In this document: piece by piece, positions 26,203 to 34,247 of the stretch
How positions within the stretch are numbered: the stretch's first letter is position 1
How the letters are laid out: the number at the start of each line of letters is the position of its first letter
Assembly (NCBI GenBank): GCA_026005135.1
Contig: BPKM01000001.1
Coordinates: forward strand, 868,001 to 932,000
Length of the DNA stretch: 64,000 nt
DNA from: Leptospiraceae bacterium
Lineage (GTDB): Bacteria > Spirochaetota > Leptospiria > Leptospirales > Leptonemataceae
Direction: 5' to 3'
Notes under the pieces: generated by a model
Databases searched by the model: none
What the model was told of the DNA's origin: nothing
What the model saw: the letters and a program-made list of their open reading frames with translations, nothing else
Program-made: the position numbers and the translations under genes

Positions 26203-27644
26203 TTTGTAATACCTCTTTTAATTTATATGTTATTAATTCCATCTTAGCAGAACGGGAACCTTTTATTAAAATTATCTGATATTGATTTAAGGGCAAATTT
26301 AGATCCAAAAGATTATTTGCAAGAATTTCACTATTCTCAAAATAAGGAATATCAATATTAGAATAAAATTTTTTATAGCCTTCAATCATATATTGTACAT
26401 CAGGATTACCACATACAGCAATTAAATCAATATGATTTTTAGCTAAATATTCTCCTATGAGTAAATGTCCTTCTTTAGAATAATGTCCTAATTCTGCCAT
26501 ATGTCCAGCAAAACATCCTATTTTAAAATTTTTAGAAAACAAATGTTTGATTGAATCAATAGCACTAATAAATGAGTCTGGGTTTGCATTATAACTGTCA
26601 TCAATTATAATCACATTATTGACTTTTATAAATTCAAATCGTTGTTTAGAAATCGGTTTTAAATTAGATAGTTCTTTTAAAATAGAATGTTTAAAATCTG
26701 GATCTAAAGATTCAAAAAAATGATTATGAAGTACCAATAATGTTAAAAAAAGATTATTATATAAGCCTATATGTTTTAAATTCTGATTTTTAATTTTATA
26801 ATGTTTCCAATGAATTTCATCTTGATTTAGTTTACCAAAATAATATTGAATTTTAGAATTTTGGATTGATTTAATTTCTGTATTATTATTATAAATTAAA
26901 TAAAAGAAATTTGTTTGAAATTCTTTTAATAGTGTTTGTTCTTTGATCCATTCTTGTAATGGTGCATTATAGGGATAATAAAGGGTATTGTGAGAATCAA
27001 AATATTTCAAAACTTCTAATTCTGCTTTTGCTACTTCTTCTAAAGAAGAAAAAAACTCCATATGTTCTCGTCCAATAGAAGTAATAATAGCAATATCTGG
27101 TCTTGATATATTACTTAAAAGTTCAATTTCTCCGGGATGGTTCATACCTAATTCTAAAATTAAAATTTTAGTATTCTCTGGCATATTTAATAAAACAAGG
27201 GGTAAACCAATATGATTATTCCAGTTACCACTTGTTGCATAAGTTTCATTTTCTATAAGTTTTATAGATTGATACAAGAAATCCTTTGTAGATGTTTTTC
27301 CATTAGAACCAAGTACACCAATAACAGCCCCTTTAAATTGTTTTCTTTGATACTTAGCTGCATTTTGTAAAAAATTTAATGTATTATCAGTTAGAATTAA
27401 ATATACTTTTTTTTCTGGTTTTACTGTAATTAATTCATTGATTATTTTTTCTTTTTTTGATCTTTCTACAATAAATCCTTTTGCACCATTTTTGTAAGCA
27501 TCTAAAATAAAATTATGACCATCGCGATTACCCTGTAATGCGATACAAAAAATCATCGTTGATAATTTTACGGGAATCAAAATGAAATGAAGAAATCTTT
27601 AAGTTTTTGTCAATAGAAATAAATTCTTGTTCTTTCTGGTTCAT
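26195..27644 (-). CDS. murF: UDP-MurNAc-tripeptide:D-Ala-D-Ala ligase MurF, frame broken near the 5' end
   Basis: MurF adds D-Ala-D-Ala to the UDP-MurNAc tripeptide. The main frame (from 26195 to about 27547) carries GSNGKTSTKDFL, TSGNWNNHIGLPL, ELGMNHPGEI, DDSYNANPDSF and FAGHMAELG. The proper N-terminus is in another frame: from an ATG at 27642-27644 it reads FISIDKNLKISSFHFDSRKIINDDF, with the family's DSRKI motif. A run of six T (minus strand; 27547-27552) then shifts out of frame; dropping one T would give DSRKIINDDFCIALQGNRDGH, a perfect fit to MurF. An ATG at 27580 in the main frame gives a junk start. This may be a sequencing or assembly error, slippage, or a true mutation; the gene is normally essential. 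Confidence 0.85.
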
Positions 27645-27888
27645 ACTCTAATATAGATAATATTAGATAAATTCTGAAAATCTTCTGTTAATAAAAACAT
27701 TATATCCTAAGTTTTTTAATAAATATACAAATCAATTTGATTTTAATCAATAGGAAAATGAATAAGTTAAATTTTGTAATAAATTACCAGAAATAACTTC
27801 AAAAAATATAATTAAAATATTATTTTAAGTTTTAAAAATTAAAAGTTATATTATTGACTTATTTTCTATTTTGTTTTTTTATATTTTT

Positions 27889-28458
27889 ATGAAATTTAGT
27901 GATGTCTTTAAAGAAAATATCTTAAACATTCCTAATCTTTTAACATTATTAAGAATTTTATTATTACCATTTTTATTATATTTTTCTTATTATTATTTTC
28001 ATGGTATTTATTATTATATTAATTATGTAATTATTTTAGCTATTTTGATTTTTTTTACAGACTTTTTAGATGGTTTTATTGCAAGAAAATTTAACCTTGT
28101 AACGAAATTTGGCAAATATTTTGATCCAATTGCTGATATGTTAACGATTCTATGTATTTTATCTTTATTGGTTATTATAAAAAATTTTCCCTTCTGGATA
28201 TTTTTACTCTATATTATACGAGAATTGGGTAGTATTTATATTGGAAGTTATTTATATTTTAAAAAAGATAAGCAAGCAGAACCATCTTTTTTAGGAAAAT
28301 TGACAACATCATTTGCTTTTTTATTAATTCTCTGGTATTATATAGAAGATTTTATACATATAAATGCAATTTACGGTGCTTATTGTTTTAGTATTTTAAT
28401 TTTAATCACATTTATAGAATCATATTTTCGATTTAAACAAGATATATTAGAATCTTAA
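27889..28458 (+). CDS. pgsA: CDP-alcohol phosphatidyltransferase, probably phosphatidylglycerophosphate synthase
   Basis: A 189-residue membrane enzyme from the ATG at 27889 (a TTG six codons earlier is possible but unsupported). It begins NIPNLLTLLRILLLPFLLYF, the usual PgsA opening, followed by the CDP-alcohol transferase signature DGFIARKFNLVTKFGKYFDPIAD, which satisfies D-G-x2-A-R-x8-G-x3-D-x3-D including all catalytic aspartates. About five membrane helices are visible. Small size and the N-terminal block favour PgsA (phosphatidylglycerol synthesis) over PssA. The stop codon is immediately followed by a MITE, and the bases of the stop form part of its target duplication. Confidence 0.85.
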   Translation: MKFSDVFKENILNIPNLLTLLRILLLPFLLYFSYYYFHGIYYYINYVIILAILIFFTDFLDGFIARKFNLVTKFGKYFDPIADMLTILCILSLLVIIKNFPFWIFLLYIIRELGSIYIGSYLYFKKDKQAEPSFLGKLTTSFAFLLILWYYIEDFIHINAIYGAYCFSILILITFIESYFRFKQDILES

Positions 28459-28630
28459 GGCTTTGTTGCATAAAATCCATTTTAAAGAAAAATTTTTATA
28501 AAATCGAATCAAGTATTACTAATATATGCTTATAAATTCAATACAATTTATATATTATGAAAAATTGTCTAATAATATTAGATAAATGCTTTTATAAAAA
28601 AAAATCATAAATTTTTATGCAAAAGAGGCA
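28459..28630 (-). mobile_element. MITE copy C (172 bp) abutting the pgsA stop codon
   Basis: Opens GGCTTTGTTGCATAA and closes TTATGCAAAAGAGGC, in the opposite orientation to copies A and B. The interior shares GAAAAATTGTCTAA and CATTTTAAAG blocks with the others. Flanks GAATCTTAA (28450-28458, containing the pgsA stop) and AATCTTTAA (28631-28639) look like a 9-bp target duplication with a one-base indel. The 330 bases from 28631 to 28960 that follow are AT-rich without a recognisable gene or site, apart from an isolated GGGAGGTG at 28884 and a small AAGC-ATTT-AAGCTT hairpin near 28914. Confidence 0.72.
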
Positions 28631-28960
28631 ATCTTTAAGTAAAAAAAATTACAAAACAACCAAAAAATACTTTACTTTTGTATAGTTATTATTATTTTGT
28701 TATTAATTATGTTAAATATGAATTAAATAAAAACTAATAGATATAAAGATTATCTATGATTTTTCTAATTTTATTAATTCTATTAAAAATGAAAAAAAAT
28801 TTAAAAAATAGTGTAAGATATGTCAGTGCTATAAGATATAATATACTAATAGAAAGCATAAGATAAGTATAGTAAATAGTCTATGGGAGGTGAAATAAGT
28901 TAAATATAAGAAGCATTTAAGCTTTTTACTGGAATAAAATAAAAAGTATGAGGAACAAAA

Positions 28961-29241
28961 AAGCGTTGAGTTTACTCAACGGCAACTTAAAAAATTAAAT
29001 GGGAGAGGGTGGGACTAAATAGCCGTTGGGTTTACTCAACGGCAACCCTAAAAAAAGGGTAAATAAAACCGACGCTGGGCTCTGCACAGCGTCAACTCTA
29101 AAAATAGAGGAAGGGAGGTGGGTGGGAAGAATTGAAACCGTCGTCGGGCTTTGCACGACGACAACTCTAAAAACAGGGTTGGGATTGGGTGGGAAAAGAA
29201 ACCGACGCTGGGCTCTGCACAGCGTCAACTCTAAAGGAGAG
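28961..29241 (+). repeat. recA leader: five tandem double-hairpin units with G-rich spacers
   Basis: Five units, 49-69 bases apart, each with a 7-bp GC-rich stem and 4-9-base loop followed by AA and a short 4-bp stem around an A-run. First stems: CGTTGAG (28964), GCCGTTG (29022), GACGCTG (29071), GTCGTCG (29140), GACGCTG (29204), each with its exact complement. Loops are conserved (GGCTCTGCA, GGCTTTGCA, GGTTTACT) while stems differ with matching changes on both arms. Second stems include ACCC/GGGT and CTCT/AGAG. The last unit's second hairpin (CTCTAAAGGAGAG) contains the recA ribosome-binding site. Spacers are G-rich, e.g. GGGAGAGGGTGGG and GGGAGGTGGGTGGG. The composition is wholly unlike the surrounding DNA. 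No known riboswitch class is recognised. Confidence 0.85.
29176..29193 (+). other. Potential three-tier G-quadruplex in the recA leader
   Basis: GGG-TT-GGG-ATT-GGG-T-GGG, a textbook G3 four-tract motif with short loops, lying between units 4 and 5 of the leader. Two further spacers (29001-29013 and 29113-29126) have three or more G3 tracts. On the coding strand it could fold in the mRNA; in this AT-rich genome such tracts are not expected by chance. Confidence 0.65.
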
Positions 29242-29245
29242 TACT

Positions 29246-30421
29246 ATGGCAAAGAGAAAAACAAAATTAGAAAAAATAGAAAATGTAAATTATAATGAAG
29301 AATCAAATCCAGAGAAAATTAATCCAGAAAAATTAAAAGCTGTTGAAGGAGCTATACAACAAATCGAAAAACAATTTGGTAAAGGTTCTATAATGAAATT
29401 GGGTAGTTCTACCGTACAAAAAATAGAAGTGATACCAACTGGTGCATTAACACTGGATATTGCTCTTGGGGTAGGAGGTTATCCAAGAGGAAGAATTATT
29501 GAAATTTTTGGACCAGAATCTTCTGGTAAAACAACCTTATGTTTAAGTGCAGTAGCTGAAGCTCAAAAAATGGGTGGAGTAGCAGCTTTTGTTGATGCAG
29601 AACATGCATTAGATCCAATCTATGCAAAAAAAATCGGGGTAAATATTGATGATTTATTGGTTGCCCAACCTGATTGTGGAGAAGAAGCATTAGAAATTAC
29701 AGAATCACTGGTTCGTTCTAATGCAATTGATCTAATTATTGTAGATAGTGTTGCAGCTTTAGTTCCGAGAGCAGAATTAGAAGGAAATATGGGAGATGCA
29801 CAAATTGGATTACAGGCTCGGTTAATGAGTCAGGCGATGAGAAAGCTGACTGGAACTATTTCCAAGTCTAAAGCCATTGTAATTTTTGTAAACCAGATTA
29901 GAAATAAAATTGGTGTTATGTTTGGATCTCCAGAAACCACAACAGGAGGTAATGCTTTAAAATTCTATTCTTCTGTAAGAATGGATATTCGTCGAGTAGA
30001 AACTTTAAAAAAAGGAGATGAAGCTTATGGTAATCGTGTTCGAGTTAAAATTGTAAAAAATAAAGTAGCACCACCATTTAGACAGGCAGAATTTGAAATT
30101 CTTTTTGATAAAGGTATAAATCAAATTGGTTGTCTTGTTGATGCAGCATTAAGTTATGAAATTATTGATAGAGCAGGAACCTGGTTTTCTTATGGTGATA
30201 TAAAATTAGGTCAGGGTAAAGAAAATTGTTATGCATTCTTAGAAGAAAATCCAGAAATAAGAAAAGAAATTGAACAAAAAATTAAACAAAAACTACTTGA
30301 AGAAAATTTTCAATATTCTAAGAATAATTCTTCGGTAGAAGAAAAACTAAAAAAAGATTCTGAAGAAGAAATTGACTATAATCCAGAAACAGGAGAAATC
30401 TTAGAAGAAGATATTGGTTAA
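29246..30421 (+). CDS. recA: Recombinase RecA
   Basis: RecA drives homologous strand exchange and SOS induction. Start is the ATG at 29246, preceded by AAGGAGAG; an in-frame ATG at 29189 lies inside the hairpin array and would add 19 residues unrelated to RecA. The 391-residue product has a basic N-terminus (MAKRKTK), [12 protein letters not shown], Walker [22 protein letters not shown], Walker [19 protein letters not shown], loop L1 [14 protein letters not shown], and loop L2 near [26 protein letters not shown]. It ends in the usual acidic tail ([17 protein letters not shown]). No LexA-type box is evident upstream; the leader array is the obvious regulatory candidate. Confidence 0.97.
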   Translation: MAKRKTKLEKIENVNYNEESNPEKINPEKLKAVEGAIQQIEKQFGKGSIMKLGSSTVQKIEVIPTGALTLDIALGVGGYPRGRIIEIFGPESSGKTTLCLSAVAEAQKMGGVAAFVDAEHALDPIYAKKIGVNIDDLLVAQPDCGEEALEITESLVRSNAIDLIIVDSVAALVPRAELEGNMGDAQIGLQARLMSQAMRKLTGTISKSKAIVIFVNQIRNKIGVMFGSPETTTGGNALKFYSSVRMDIRRVETLKKGDEAYGNRVRVKIVKNKVAPPFRQAEFEILFDKGINQIGCLVDAALSYEIIDRAGTWFSYGDIKLGQGKENCYAFLEENPEIRKEIEQKIKQKLLEENFQYSKNNSSVEEKLKKDSEEEIDYNPETGEILEEDIG

Positions 30422-30475
30422 AAAAATATGTTTATTTAATTTTTTTAATTACAGTTTATAGATAAATTTTGTTTA

Positions 30476-30529
30476 TAAGCGGTCAAAGATTTTTAGTGTT
30501 CTTACGAAATTTTATTTATTGACCGCTTA
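30476..30529. repeat. Long inverted repeat downstream of recA
   Basis: An 11-base perfect inverted repeat, TAAGCGGTCAA (30476-30486) and TTGACCGCTTA (30519-30529), separated by 32 AT-rich bases. It lies 55 bases after the recA stop. No T-tract follows the right arm, so it is not a standard intrinsic terminator. It could be a protein-binding site, an mRNA 3' structure or a mobile-element remnant. The rest of 30422-30671 shows nothing else I can support. Confidence 0.55.
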
Positions 30530-30671
30530 GCATTACATATTTTCAGTCATTAATAATTATTTTTTTATGTTTTAAATGAAATATACTATATCTAAACTTT
30601 TTATATATAAGTAATAATGAATATTATAAAAAAATGTTGTTTTTTAAATACTTAATGATTTTTTATATTTT

Positions 30672-31697
30672 ATGACTGAAGTTGGAATTATAGGTGCTGG
30701 TGGTTTAACGGGAAAAGAATTATTAAAAATTCTAAATAAACATTCTAATATTCTTCCAGTACATATAACAAGTAATCAATTTGCTGGAAAAAAAGTAAAA
30801 GAAGTTTTTCCAGATTTAGACCTAAATAAAATAGGAGATTTAAAGTTTTCACATCACGAAGATAAAATACCAGATAAGATTCCTTTATTTTTAGCAACAC
30901 CAAATAAAGAATCTATGGAATTAGTTTATCAATTTTATAAAAAAGAAAAAAGAATAGTTATCGATTTAAGTGGTAGTTATCGTATTGATGATTTAAATAT
31001 ATTTCAAAAAGTGTATGGTTTTAAACATCAGTATCCAGACATAATTTCAGAAAAAGTCTATGGTTTAACAGAAATATATCGGGAACAAATCAGAAAAGCT
31101 TCTTTGGTTGCTAATCCTGGTTGTTATCCAACTTCCATTTTAATTCCACTTTATTATTTTAAAGATAATTTAAAATATGCAGATAATATTATCATTGATT
31201 CCAAATCCGGAGTATCTGGTGCAGGAGGTAGAGTAGAAGATGCGGGATTTTCTTTTCAGAATATTTACGAGAATTTTCGTGCTTATAAAATTTTAAAACA
31301 TCAACATGAACCAGAAATTTTTCAATATTTAAATAATTATTCTGGTTTTAAAAATAATCTTATTTTTACACCTCATTTATTACCAGTATTTCGTGGTATT
31401 TTATCAACAATTGTAATTATATGGCAAAAGGAAAATCAAATCAATGATGAAGAAATTTATCAAAAGATAAATCAACATATTCAAAATGAACCTTTTGTTC
31501 GATTATTTAAAAATCCAGAAGAAATAGAATTAAAAAATGTACAAAACACAAATTATTGTGATTTCTCTTTTAGAACAAGAGAAAATACCACCATTATTAT
31601 AAGTGCAATTGATAATTTAATGAAAGGTGCAGCAGGTCAGGCAATTCAAAACTTAAATTTAATTTTAAATTATAAGGAAGAAGAAGGTTTAAAATAA
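30672..31697 (+). CDS. argC: N-acetyl-gamma-glutamyl-phosphate reductase ArgC
   Basis: ArgC performs the NADPH-dependent third step of arginine (ornithine) synthesis. The 341-residue protein begins with a Rossmann motif VGIIGAGGLTGKELLKIL, followed by DLSGSYRI, YGLTEIYRE, and the active-site block VANPGCYPTSIL with the nucleophilic cysteine. SGVSGAGG and HQHEPEI (conserved histidine) come next, and the C-terminus has DNLMKGAAGQAIQNLNL. All expected residues are present. It is convergent with, and directly abuts, ktrA. Confidence 0.95.
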   Translation: MTEVGIIGAGGLTGKELLKILNKHSNILPVHITSNQFAGKKVKEVFPDLDLNKIGDLKFSHHEDKIPDKIPLFLATPNKESMELVYQFYKKEKRIVIDLSGSYRIDDLNIFQKVYGFKHQYPDIISEKVYGLTEIYREQIRKASLVANPGCYPTSILIPLYYFKDNLKYADNIIIDSKSGVSGAGGRVEDAGFSFQNIYENFRAYKILKHQHEPEIFQYLNNYSGFKNNLIFTPHLLPVFRGILSTIVIIWQKENQINDEEIYQKINQHIQNEPFVRLFKNPEEIELKNVQNTNYCDFSFRTRENTTIIISAIDNLMKGAAGQAIQNLNLILNYKEEEGLK

Positions 31698-32381
31698 TTA
31701 TTTTTCGGAAATTGTTCCTAAAAACTTTTTAATATCTTCCTGACTACCAAAAATCAAAAGTAAATCATCTTCTTTTAAAATATAATCTGGTGTTACACTT
31801 TTTTTAATGTAATTATCATCTATTTTTTTTTTGATTAGTAAAATATTAATATTAAAATCAGAACGTATATCCGTTTCTTTAATTGTTTTACCAATATATT
31901 TTTTAGGAACTTCCATTTCTAAAATTTCATAATCTTCAAATATAGAATAACTTTTTCCAATAAATCGATGTTTAGCCAAAATAGACATATTTTCTGCGGC
32001 TTCTTCCTCTGGATTAAAAATTCTCTGTATATTAAACATTTTTTTTAAGATCTCTTTTTGTATTTCATTTCTATATCGAACAATAATTTTTTCCTTTGGA
32101 CAATGTTTTTCTAATATTTTTGTTGTTACAATCAATGCTTCGAAATTTGCTGAAGATGTTAAATAGATTAAATCCATATCTCTGATCCCCTGTGCAACGA
32201 GTGCTGTTTCATCAGTAGAATCTAAACAAACTGCATGAGTACAATAATCTTTTATTTCTTCTATTGTTTTTAAGTCTATATCTATTGCTGTTACTTCATG
32301 ACCATCTTCATTTAATTTTTTTACAAGTGCTTTACCAAAATCACCCAGTCCAATTACAGCAATTTTTTTTATACTTTTCAT
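31698..32381 (-). CDS. ktrA: Potassium uptake regulatory subunit KtrA/TrkA
   Basis: A 227-residue RCK protein that gates the KtrB/TrkH potassium pore in response to nucleotides. RCK-N (1-135): IAVIGLGDFGKALVKKL is the GxGxxG nucleotide-binding loop, with AIDID at the end of beta2 and AVCLDSTDETAL. RCK-C (about 140-225): a TrkA-C domain ending DDLLLIFGSQEDIKKF. One N plus one C domain is the KtrA arrangement, rather than duplicated TrkA. It begins 11 bases downstream of the ktrB reading frame on the same strand, so the two subunits form one transcription unit. Confidence 0.92.
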   Translation of the reverse strand: MKSIKKIAVIGLGDFGKALVKKLNEDGHEVTAIDIDLKTIEEIKDYCTHAVCLDSTDETALVAQGIRDMDLIYLTSSANFEALIVTTKILEKHCPKEKIIVRYRNEIQKEILKKMFNIQRIFNPEEEAAENMSILAKHRFIGKSYSIFEDYEILEMEVPKKYIGKTIKETDIRSDFNINILLIKKKIDDNYIKKSVTPDYILKEDDLLLIFGSQEDIKKFLGTISEK

Positions 32382-32392
32382 ACTTTTGCTCC

Positions 32393-34200
32393 TTAACCTA
32401 CAACAACATATTCTGTTGGAAATTCATATCGTAATTCTTTTGCTTTAGGAATAATAGCAAGTAGTAATGATAATATTCCAATTCTTCCTGTTAACATAAT
32501 TATACATAATACAATTTTTGATGCAGGATGTAATTCAGTAGTAATTCCAAGAGATAATCCAACCGTTCCATAAGCTGATACAACTTCAAACGTTATTTTT
32601 AAAAAATCATGATTTTCAAATATAGTTAATAAAAAAATTCCAACAAATATAGTCATTAAAGATAATAATACACTTGTATAAGCTCTGATGATTGTTTCGT
32701 CACTTATTCTTCTATTATAGATTTCGACTTTTCTTTTTCCTCTTAATAAAGAAAAAATATGATAAAAAGCAATTGTAATTGTTGTTGTTTTAATACCACC
32801 ACCAGTCGATACAGGTGATGCTCCTATCCACATCAATAAAAAAGTAAAAAAAATTAAAGGTAAGGGAAAATCACTATAAAATAATGTATTAAATCCAGCT
32901 GTTCTGGGGTAATAGAATAAAAAAGTCCATGTAAAACTTTTTCTTTCCAGTTAAGATTAAAATGATAAAATTCGCTGAAAAATAAAAATACTAAGAATGC
33001 AAAAAACCAGATTATTATATTAGACATTAATACGATTCTAGTAGTTAAACTTATTTTATACTTTTTATTTTTAATTTTTTGAATCACATCATGAATAACG
33101 GGAAATCCTATACCACCAAAAATAATTAAAAACATTATGCCATAAATACTAATAAAAGAAGATTTTGAAACCTGATATAAACTATCAGAAAATAAACTAA
33201 AGCCAGCATTACAAAAGGCAGAAATACTATGAAATAAAGCATAAAAAAATTTACTTTTATGAGAGGGAATTAAATCATCTGGAAGAGAAAAATAAAGATA
33301 AATCGTTCCAATCGCTTCAAACAAAAAAGTAAAAATAGTTACATTTCGTAATGTATTTTTTACTTTATCAAGAGAAATTTCACTAAATAATTCTCTCATT
33401 ACAATTTGATTTGTTAAACTTACCTGACCAGATAAATAGTAAGAGAAAAAAGAAGTAAGAGTCATTAAACCAAGACCTCCAATCTGGATTAAACTTAATA
33501 AAATAATTTGTCCAGCAAGATTTAAATCTGTTCCAACATCAATAGTAGATAATCCAGTTACACAGGTTGCGCTAACAACTGTAAAAACAATATCTACTAA
33601 AGGAATATCTTTATTATGAGCATTAGGAGAAGAAAGTAAAATTATACCAATAAAAATCACAAAAATAAAGCTTATTAAAAAGACAAATGAAGGATTAATT
33701 TGCTTATATTTAATATTAGAAATATTTCTACTAAAATGTAAAAAATTATTTAATAATATAAAGATTTGTGATATTGATAAATAAAATAAAACAATATAAT
33801 CAGAAGATAACTTAAAATATTGTAAATATTTAATAAAATAATTTTCAAATAATATTAATAATAAAACAATAAAAGCTATAATTACTTCTATTTTTCTTTT
33901 TTTAAAATATTCTTTAATTGTAAAACTGTCTTCTTCTCTATAAAAGAATAAGTTTATTCCCTCGTAAAATATAAAATAATATATTATAATTCTTACTATA
34001 AATTGAATAGAAGTGCTTTTAAAAAGATTTCCATAACCATATTCATAAATTAATATTCCAATGGAAAGTATTGAAATAAAAAAAAATATTATCTTTAATA
34101 TAGGATAAAATTTATTAACATAGATATAAGAGATATGAATATAAAATCTTTCTATATGATGTAATACATTTGTTTTTAGTGATGATAATTGCCATTTCAT
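32393..34200 (-). pseudogene. ktrB: KtrB/TrkH potassium transporter, split by a one-base frameshift
   Basis: Two overlapping frames together make one TrkH/KtrB pore of about 600 residues. The first (from 34200) gives an N-terminal extension with membrane helices, then pore loops VSATCVTGLSTIDVG and ISAFCNAGFSLFSD. It runs into SITPEQLDLIHYF and a stop near 32854. One extra base at the four-C run (minus strand; 32906-32909) would restore SITPRTAGFNTLFYSDF, the conserved third pore loop, and join to MWIGASPVSTGGGIKTTT and the fourth loop VSAYGTVGLSLG in the second frame (to 32393). All four selectivity-filter glycines are otherwise intact and ktrA is intact, so a sequencing error or a very recent mutation is likelier than long decay. 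Confidence 0.85.
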
Positions 34201-34247
34201 AAAATCATCTTGCCAAATTTTTTTAAAAAGGTTTTTTTGTAATTGTT

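Noticed and set aside
27871..27888. TTG start for pgsA
   Set aside because: The ATG at 27889 starts just before the conserved region, and the six extra codons are a low-complexity T-rich stretch without a ribosome-binding site.
28961..29241. Integron attC-like sites in the recA leader (GTTGGGT and ACTCAAC are present)
   Set aside because: Only unit 2 fits the core-site consensus, other units do not, no integrase is nearby and the second hairpins have no place in an attC structure.
29026..29295. Open frame through the hairpin leader into the start of recA
   Set aside because: It translates hairpin sequence in the wrong frame relative to recA, and its apparent repeats mirror the RNA structure. 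The recA ATG at 29246 has its own good ribosome-binding site.
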